Below are positions 4,233 to 8,917 of a stretch of DNA of 8,917 nt, piece after piece. The position numbers and the translations under genes are program-made. The stretch spans positions 1 through 8,917 of the forward strand of contig JAUWLI010000104.1 in the NCBI GenBank assembly GCA_030613765.1, in the 5' to 3' direction. This DNA comes from Phycisphaerae bacterium. Lineage in GTDB: Bacteria; Planctomycetota; Phycisphaerae; Sedimentisphaerales; SG8-4. Position 1 is the stretch's first letter; the number at the start of each line of letters is the position of its first letter. The notes under the pieces are model-generated. The model was given only the letters and a program-made list of their open reading frames with translations, searched no databases and had not been told where the DNA came from.

Positions 4233-6716
4233 TTACGGCATTGAGAGCTGAGTGCCGGCTGATATCGTCGGCTGCCACCAAAGTGAGCGCCAGTACGCAC
4301 GGTCGGTCGCATATACGTCGATTAAGGCACCTTCAGGCAGGTCGTTTGGCAAGATGCCGTAGCGCTTCATTTCGCGGACGTAGCCGGGCGTGGGACGAAA
4401 GCCCGGCATATCGAACCGCTTGATTTCCTCGAGCCGGCGCTTGCCGTCACGACACATAGCGAGGATATTTTGATAGTCCTGATCGTTCGTATCGGCGAAA
4501 ACGGTCACGGCTTCACCGAGACGGCCGTTCTTTCCTCGCTGCCTGCAGAGGCCGTAACCTCCCGCCTCAGTCGACAGTGGTGCAAGGAGAATCAACGATT
4601 TGTCGGGGCGAGAGAGATTGAACATATAGTGTCGCGATAATCGCACGCGGATGTCATTAAAGTCGGGATTCGAAAGCACGAGGTCCAGATTATCTGACAG
4701 ATACTTCGGCATCGGCAGGGACTTATCATGACAGCCCGTGCAGCGCCGCTGAATTGCATCGGCTGCGGCGATTGAGCTGGGCCATTTTCGGTCGCTCGTC
4801 TCAAGTACGCTCTTGGGAAAGCCGCCAATCATGCCTGTGCCCAGCGCTGCATAGGTGCCGGGATACGGAGCGGCCGACTCTATCCAATAGCGGACCATGT
4901 CCTGTTCGTGCTGCGTGAGTTTGGCGTCGTAGTGGCTGCCGTCGAGCATCTTCATTAACGGGCTGGCGGAAGTACCCACCGAACGTGGCGGCAGGTTGGT
5001 CTTCAAGCGGTCGCGACCATCTGAAAACAGTTGTCGAGCGGTAAGCGTGTAGTAGCTGTGGGAAAAGATTGGGCCGTGGTCGCCGGTGAGGATTACGCCG
5101 CCGGCGCGCTGGTCGTAGTCGTGGCACGCCAGGCAGTGCTTGTCCAGTATCGGTTGAATATCACGAGGATAATCAAACACCTCGGGAATGCCCACAAGGG
5201 GCGTGACCTTATTAGGCGGCCGCATGAGCGCCTGCAGTTTCCCGCCGGCCGGGGGGAATGGAGTCCTTTGCCGCTGCTCGTGACAGCCGATGCAACTGGT
5301 CGTTTCGCCCGGCATAATGGTAAGGAAGCTGTGCATGCGTTTGACGGAATTGTTGTTTTCATCCAGAGCGACAAAAAACAGGCTCCGCATTGCGGGCAGC
5401 TCCATATAAGCGGAACCGTCCGGCTCGATAGGGACCGTACCCAGGATGCGCTCCAGGGTGTAGGTCCCGCCGAAACTCATCGGCGGCATCTTACCGCTGT
5501 AATTGATTGGCTTTGGCAGGCTATCCAGCACGAGCAGCTTTTTGATTTCGCCGCGCTTGACGCCTTCCATCCTTCGTCCTGCGTATACATCCTGCAGAAT
5601 CAGCTTACCGGTCGCCTGCTGTGGATCGCTCCGGGTCGGGATTACCGGCTCCCGCGGTCGGGCCCTCAGGGGACGAGGTTCATGACACTCGACGCCCTCC
5701 TTAACAAGTTTGGGCGGCAGGCGGTAAATCCTGTGGGTTTCGCCACGCCTATTCATTGTTAACAATTGCGGCCCCCGGGCCACCAGGAAACAATCCCGGG
5801 AGAGCGGATAAGGGTCGCGAAAATTTTCCCTTTTGCTCACCCTGCGAGCTGACGATAGTTCATCGGGTCCCGCTTTGGCCGTGACGATTGTAATTGCCCC
5901 TTCATGTTCCTTTCGGCCGTGCCCGGGGGAAAACACTACCAGTACCTCGTTGTCGCTGTCGGGAATCGGCTTGGCGTCAATCATCAGGGACCCGGGGTGC
6001 TGGTTGCCGTAGAAGACCATCTGCCCCGTGCCATCCGGATTGGCCGTCCAGAGATGGTGGAACGCAACGCGGCTTCGGTCTACATACTCCCAACGCTCAT
6101 AAATCACCCGCCCGTCCGGAAGCGGCCACGGTGTGTTGTCATGCTCGATGTTGGCAGAAACCGGCTGGATGTTCGCTCCGTCGCCGTCGCAGATGTACAG
6201 AATCGCCACCTGGCTGTACCAACAGGGAACCCAGCGATCACCGCGGCTGGAACAGAACATAATTTGGCCGCAGGGAAGATATGTCGGCTCAATATCGTCA
6301 TACGGCCCCGAGGTGAGCTGCCTGGGCCCACCGCCGTCGACATTAATTTCGTAGAGATGGAAATAATCCGTTCCCCCCGGTCGATAGGAAAACAGAATTT
6401 TTACGCCGTCGTAGTGTACCTGGGGATCGCGAATAGAACCATCGGGGTCATCGAGCAAGACAGTAAGCTGCCCGTTGGCAACGTTCAACCGGCATAAACG
6501 CCCCTTGCCCCTGTATACCTTTTTGTTTTCATCATGGGCGTAGTAGCCGAAGTTCTCATACCAGTGGCCCCCTGCGCCGGGCTGGCGACTGGCGAAAATA
6601 ATCTCTTCAACACCTATCTGCGTCGGTGCCGCCCCCATGCAGTTCTGCAACATAACAACAAGAAGCAGAACAGCTTTATGAAACGAGGCAACGCGAAGCA
6701 TCATCATATTCGGCAT
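4233..6716 (-). CDS. Exported multihaem cytochrome c with beta-propeller, hydrazine synthase alpha (HzsA)-like family
   Basis: This is an 827-residue protein counted from the ATG at 6716. A signal peptide (core about 15-23, likely cleavage near GAA at 28-30) sends it to the periplasm/paryphoplasm. The N-terminal half has TolB/PD40-type propeller motifs: DPQVHYDGVKILFSY (97-111), DIEPTYLPCGQIMFCSSRG (141-159) and HDNTPWPLPDGRVIYERW (192-209). The middle has GTVPIEPDGSAYMELPA (426-442) leading to haem site CIGCH (475-479), followed by CLACH (528-532) and CTGCH (659-663), so three c-type haems are expected. The C-terminus (EAGGYGLC 717-724; FDMPGFRPT 768-776) is typical of planctomycete members. 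Length and order resemble hydrazine synthase alpha, but that enzyme has two haem domains. Family relation does not show hydrazine synthesis; an unassigned redox role is safer. A TTG at 6734 would add six residues; no start has a clear Shine-Dalgarno. Confidence 0.88.
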   Translation of the reverse strand: MPNMMMLRVASFHKAVLLLVVMLQNCMGAAPTQIGVEEIIFASRQPGAGGHWYENFGYYAHDENKKVYRGKGRLCRLNVANGQLTVLLDDPDGSIRDPQVHYDGVKILFSYRPGGTDYFHLYEINVDGGGPRQLTSGPYDDIEPTYLPCGQIMFCSSRGDRWVPCWYSQVAILYICDGDGANIQPVSANIEHDNTPWPLPDGRVIYERWEYVDRSRVAFHHLWTANPDGTGQMVFYGNQHPGSLMIDAKPIPDSDNEVLVVFSPGHGRKEHEGAITIVTAKAGPDELSSARRVSKRENFRDPYPLSRDCFLVARGPQLLTMNRRGETHRIYRLPPKLVKEGVECHEPRPLRARPREPVIPTRSDPQQATGKLILQDVYAGRRMEGVKRGEIKKLLVLDSLPKPINYSGKMPPMSFGGTYTLERILGTVPIEPDGSAYMELPAMRSLFFVALDENNNSVKRMHSFLTIMPGETTSCIGCHEQRQRTPFPPAGGKLQALMRPPNKVTPLVGIPEVFDYPRDIQPILDKHCLACHDYDQRAGGVILTGDHGPIFSHSYYTLTARQLFSDGRDRLKTNLPPRSVGTSASPLMKMLDGSHYDAKLTQHEQDMVRYWIESAAPYPGTYAALGTGMIGGFPKSVLETSDRKWPSSIAAADAIQRRCTGCHDKSLPMPKYLSDNLDLVLSNPDFNDIRVRLSRHYMFNLSRPDKSLILLAPLSTEAGGYGLCRQRGKNGRLGEAVTVFADTNDQDYQNILAMCRDGKRRLEEIKRFDMPGFRPTPGYVREMKRYGILPNDLPEGALIDVYATDRAYWRSLWWQPTISAGTQLSMP

Positions 6717-7044
6717 CCGGCTAAACAGGGACAACTATCTATCAATAGAGGTTATCCATTTACTACTGGTTTTGCTGCATTCATCCAACTTACACGTTAT
6801 ATATTGCCAAAATTTTCTCTGAAATACAAGAGTCTATCTTAAGCCATCCACTCGATTCCATACCTTTTGTTCAACCCTTATATTCAAACAGAACTTATAG
6901 CTGACGCAATAAATCCAGGCGGAGGCGGCGGGATGCAAATACAAGTCCGACACAACTCATACTTCAAAGAAGAACTGCAGCTCCATTGCGATATGGGCTA
7001 TGATATTGCTGAGAGGTGCTTTCTGATTTGGCGTCTGGTGTATT
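6717..7044. other. Intergenic region upstream of the cytochrome gene
   Basis: About 330 bases lie between the start of the cytochrome gene and the stop of the DAHP synthase gene, both on the minus strand. The gap is long enough for the cytochrome to have its own promoter. On the minus strand an AT-rich TATATAA-like element lies near 6795-6801, with TTGTAT about 20 bases before it, which is too far for a good sigma70 match. I see no small gene, RNA or strong terminator; an open frame at 6867-7079 overlaps the DAHP synthase end and has no coding character. Confidence 0.4.
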
Positions 7045-8133
7045 TCACAATTGTCTCTTTACTGCCTGTGCGTGGATGAGCTCGAAGATGGCCTTGATGA
7101 AGTCGGTATCCAAGCCGGCCTGCTGTGCCTTAGCGATATGGTCTTCAAGGAGGTTTTCCCAGCGATTGAGCTGAAGGACAGAGATGTTGTGCTGCTGTTT
7201 GAGCTTGCCGATTTCCTCGACCCATCTCATGCGCTCGGAAAGGTCCTCAATGATTTTAGAATCAACGTGGCTGATCTCCGAGCGCAGCCGGGCTATTGCC
7301 CTTTTGGCTTGCTTGTCTGTAATTTCCGCGTCTCGCGCATGTAGTCCGTCCAGAAGCTCCATCAGGGCGGTCGGTGTGATCTGCTGCTTCGAATCACTAA
7401 GGGCATGATCGGGATCGATATGAGTTTCAATCATGAGGCCCTGGATGCCAAAGTCGAGGGCCATTTGAGAGATTGGTTCTATGAGCCTGCGGCTGCCGCC
7501 TATGTGGCTGGGGTCGCAGATTAGAGGTATCTTCGGAAGCTGTCTCTTTAGCTCGATGGGGATGCGCCAGTTGGGCTGGTTGCGGTATTCCATTTCGATA
7601 TAGGTCGAGAACCCGCGGTGAATTGCAGCGAGCTTGCGTATGCCGGCGTGGTAAAGGCGTTCTATCGCTCCAAGCCAGAGGCCAAGTTCAGCGTTGATCG
7701 GATTCTTTACCATGACTGGTACATCCACGCCTTTCAGGGAGTCAGCTATCTCCTGGACGAGGAAGGGATTTACTGTTGTTCTTGCCCCTATCCATAGGAT
7801 ATCGATTTCGTTTTCGAGGCACAGCTCCACGTGGTGTGCGTTTGCGACCTCGGTCGTGGTGAGAAGTTGAGTTTGGGCTTTGACAGCCTTTAGCCACTGA
7901 AGCGCGACCTTGCCGACGCCCTCGAAGGTGTCCGGGCGGGTGCGAGGTTTCCAAACGCCGGCACGAAAAACCTTAACATGAGGACACTTAGCCAGCTTCT
8001 GCGCTATGGAAAGCACTTGCTGTTCGGACTCTGCGCTGCAAGGCCCGGCAATCACCCAGGGAACCTTGTCGATTTTAAGCCAGCTCGATATGTCCGACAG
8101 GTTTCTATTAATTCTCTTCAGGTCTTCATACAT
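7045..8133 (-). CDS. Bifunctional DAHP synthase / type II chorismate mutase
   Basis: The N-terminal domain (about 1-265) is a type I-beta DAHP synthase, which condenses phosphoenolpyruvate and erythrose 4-phosphate to open the shikimate pathway. Motifs are AGPCSAES (29-36), FRAGVWKPRT (56-65), GARTT (116-120), KNPIN (143-147), IHRGFS (171-176) and CDPSHIGGSR (206-215). Expected metal ligands are Cys32, His172, Glu236 and Asp247. The C-terminal domain (about 270-362) is an AroQ-type chorismate mutase. Against E. coli, Arg284, Arg301, Lys312, Arg324 and Gln361 match Arg11, Arg28, Lys39, Arg51 and Gln88. The LQxxRW sequence replaces the usual D-x-x-RE, as I recall for Bacteroidetes-type DAHPS-CM fusions. 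This synthase-first order suggests feedback control by prephenate through the mutase domain. The protein is cytoplasmic and complete (362 residues). ATG at 8133 has only a weak GGAT upstream. Confidence 0.95.
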   Translation of the reverse strand: MYEDLKRINRNLSDISSWLKIDKVPWVIAGPCSAESEQQVLSIAQKLAKCPHVKVFRAGVWKPRTRPDTFEGVGKVALQWLKAVKAQTQLLTTTEVANAHHVELCLENEIDILWIGARTTVNPFLVQEIADSLKGVDVPVMVKNPINAELGLWLGAIERLYHAGIRKLAAIHRGFSTYIEMEYRNQPNWRIPIELKRQLPKIPLICDPSHIGGSRRLIEPISQMALDFGIQGLMIETHIDPDHALSDSKQQITPTALMELLDGLHARDAEITDKQAKRAIARLRSEISHVDSKIIEDLSERMRWVEEIGKLKQQHNISVLQLNRWENLLEDHIAKAQQAGLDTDFIKAIFELIHAQAVKRQL

Positions 8134-8443
8134 TTGAATCCGTCATCTTTAACTTTCACTGTTTACACGTTTTAAAAAAACTTTCACACTCTGTCCCAAC
8201 AGCTTTTCCTAAGCAGTGACTGCAAAACTCATTTTGTCAAGTTCCGGAGTTTCCATAAATAATATTATCGTCTGAAAGTCTCTGTTAGCAGTATTATTTA
8301 CTAATCCCTTGTTGCAATTGTCTATAGGTTGTATTATTTGCCCTGATTTGCCTCTTGCTGAAGGATTTAATAAATGGTGAAGTAACAGAGAAATTGGCGG
8401 TTATAAGATATCGCACGACCTTTTTATCTAAACGAAACAGTAT
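8134..8443. other. Divergent intergenic region
   Basis: About 310 AT-rich bases separate two divergently transcribed genes and should hold both promoters. On the minus strand a perfect TTGACA (8235-8240) points towards the DAHP synthase gene, but no good -10 lies at 16-18 bases from it. On the plus strand a candidate promoter is at 8309-8337. The word GTATTATTT occurs twice in the same orientation (8291-8299 and 8331-8339). I see no gene or structured RNA. Confidence 0.45.
8309..8337 (+). promoter_or_regulatory. Candidate promoter for the glycosyltransferase gene
   Basis: TATTAT (8332-8337) is a 5/6 match to the -10 consensus and lies 17 bases after TTGTTG (8309-8314), which keeps only the TTG of the -35. 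The start codon is about 106 bases downstream. The match is weak and in AT-rich DNA. Confidence 0.25.
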
Positions 8444-8917
8444 ATGAGAATCCTGGCACTCGAACCTTATTATGGAGGAAGCCACAAGGCGTTTTTGGAT
8501 GGCTGGTCGGCGGTAAGCAGACATGACTGGTCGGTCTTTAAGTTAGCTGCGTATAAATGGAAATGGCGGATGCGGCATTCGGCGATTACCTTTGCCGACC
8601 AGATTAACCTGTGCGTTGACAAAGGCCGGGAGTGGGATTTGATTTTCTGCTCTGATATGTTGAACCTGGCCGAATTCTTAGGGCTGGCACCGAAAGCTGT
8701 TCGAAAGCTGCCGGCAGTTGTATATTTTCATGAGAACCAACTTACTTATCCCGTGCGGTTTGAAAGCGAACGAGATTACCAGTTTGCAATGACAAACATG
8801 ACGACCGCTCTGGCGGCCAAAAGCGTTTGGTTTAATTCGGCATTTCACAGGGACTCATTTCTTGAGGCATTGGCGACTTTTCTTGGAAAAATGCCGGACT
8901 GTCAGCCGATAGATGCC
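8444..8917 (+). CDS. tRNA-queuosine mannosyltransferase-like glycosyltransferase (QTMAN/GTDC1 family), N-terminal part
   Basis: The frame is open from ATG at 8444 to the right edge, giving 158 residues with no stop. It begins MRILALEPYYGGSHKAFLDG, which matches the DUF3524/QTMAN N-terminal domain found in human GTDC1, the enzyme that mannosylates queuosine in tRNA-Asp. A second family hallmark is YFHENQLTYPVRFE (94-107), followed by MTNMTTALAAKSVWFNSAFHRDSF-type sequence (116-139). The fold expected is GT-B, family GT4-like, with the nucleotide-sugar half beyond the window. The bacterial substrate is not settled by sequence; queuosine-tRNA is a reasonable guess. No Shine-Dalgarno is visible before the ATG, but the family N-terminus fits this start well. 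It is transcribed away from the DAHP synthase gene. Confidence 0.85.
   Translation, partial: MRILALEPYYGGSHKAFLDGWSAVSRHDWSVFKLAAYKWKWRMRHSAITFADQINLCVDKGREWDLIFCSDMLNLAEFLGLAPKAVRKLPAVVYFHENQLTYPVRFESERDYQFAMTNMTTALAAKSVWFNSAFHRDSFLEALATFLGKMPDCQPIDA

Noticed and set aside
5031..6497. Long plus-strand frames opposite the cytochrome gene
   Set aside because: They are antisense to a gene with clear domains and haem motifs in GC-rich DNA, where shadow frames are expected.
4233..6716. Calling the cytochrome a true hydrazine synthase alpha subunit
   Set aside because: No hydrazine synthase partner genes are in the window, there is an extra haem motif, and a recalled active-site Tyr is not present; only family-level similarity is claimed.
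6867..7079. 70-codon plus-strand frame between the two minus-strand genes
   Set aside because: It overlaps the DAHP synthase stop, has a glycine-run of chance type and no recognisable features.

Overview
The window looks like the chromosome of a planctomycete, most likely from the Phycisphaerae/Sedimentisphaerales side of the phylum. Three things suggest this. A secreted multihaem cytochrome related to the hydrazine synthase alpha subunit family is present. Intergenic DNA is full of short repeats that read as peptides such as QTQFKPNSNPI, which I know from many planctomycete assemblies. There is also an RNase HII-like N-terminus carrying GFGP. This assignment rests on memory of these families, not on a search.

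Layout. Positions 1-45 (minus) are the first 15 codons of an RNase HII-like protein. Positions 46-1355 form a long divergent intergenic region with no convincing gene. It is a patchwork of repeat modules: an 11-bp tandem array (209-300), two back-to-back hairpins (439-468), a purine-rich CACAAAGA-type mosaic (481-640), several inverted repeats, and three copies of a TGACC(C)TTTT element around a plausible promoter (1163-1191). Positions 1356-4003 (plus) are a compact, AT-rich three-gene cassette. It encodes an unrecognised 276-residue protein, a two-span membrane protein with a duplicated aromatic/basic tail motif, and an exported ankyrin-repeat protein.

A convergent spacer (4004-4232) with a perfect 14-bp palindrome separates this from a GC-richer stretch on the minus strand. 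That stretch holds the beta-propeller/multihaem cytochrome (4233-6716) and a bifunctional DAHP synthase-chorismate mutase (7045-8133). After a divergent spacer, the start of a queuosine-tRNA mannosyltransferase-like glycosyltransferase (from 8444, plus) runs off the right edge.

How the genes relate. Only the three cassette genes look like an operon (gaps of 26 and 48 bp, same strand, similar composition). The cytochrome, the aromatic-pathway enzyme and the glycosyltransferase look like independent genes. The features most worth following are the cassette, whose function is unknown, and the repeat mosaic beside it. The 11-bp array is notable because each reading frame gives the same 11-residue peptide repeat, which explains a class of spurious planctomycete proteins. 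Promoters and start codons here are uncertain because Shine-Dalgarno signals are mostly weak.
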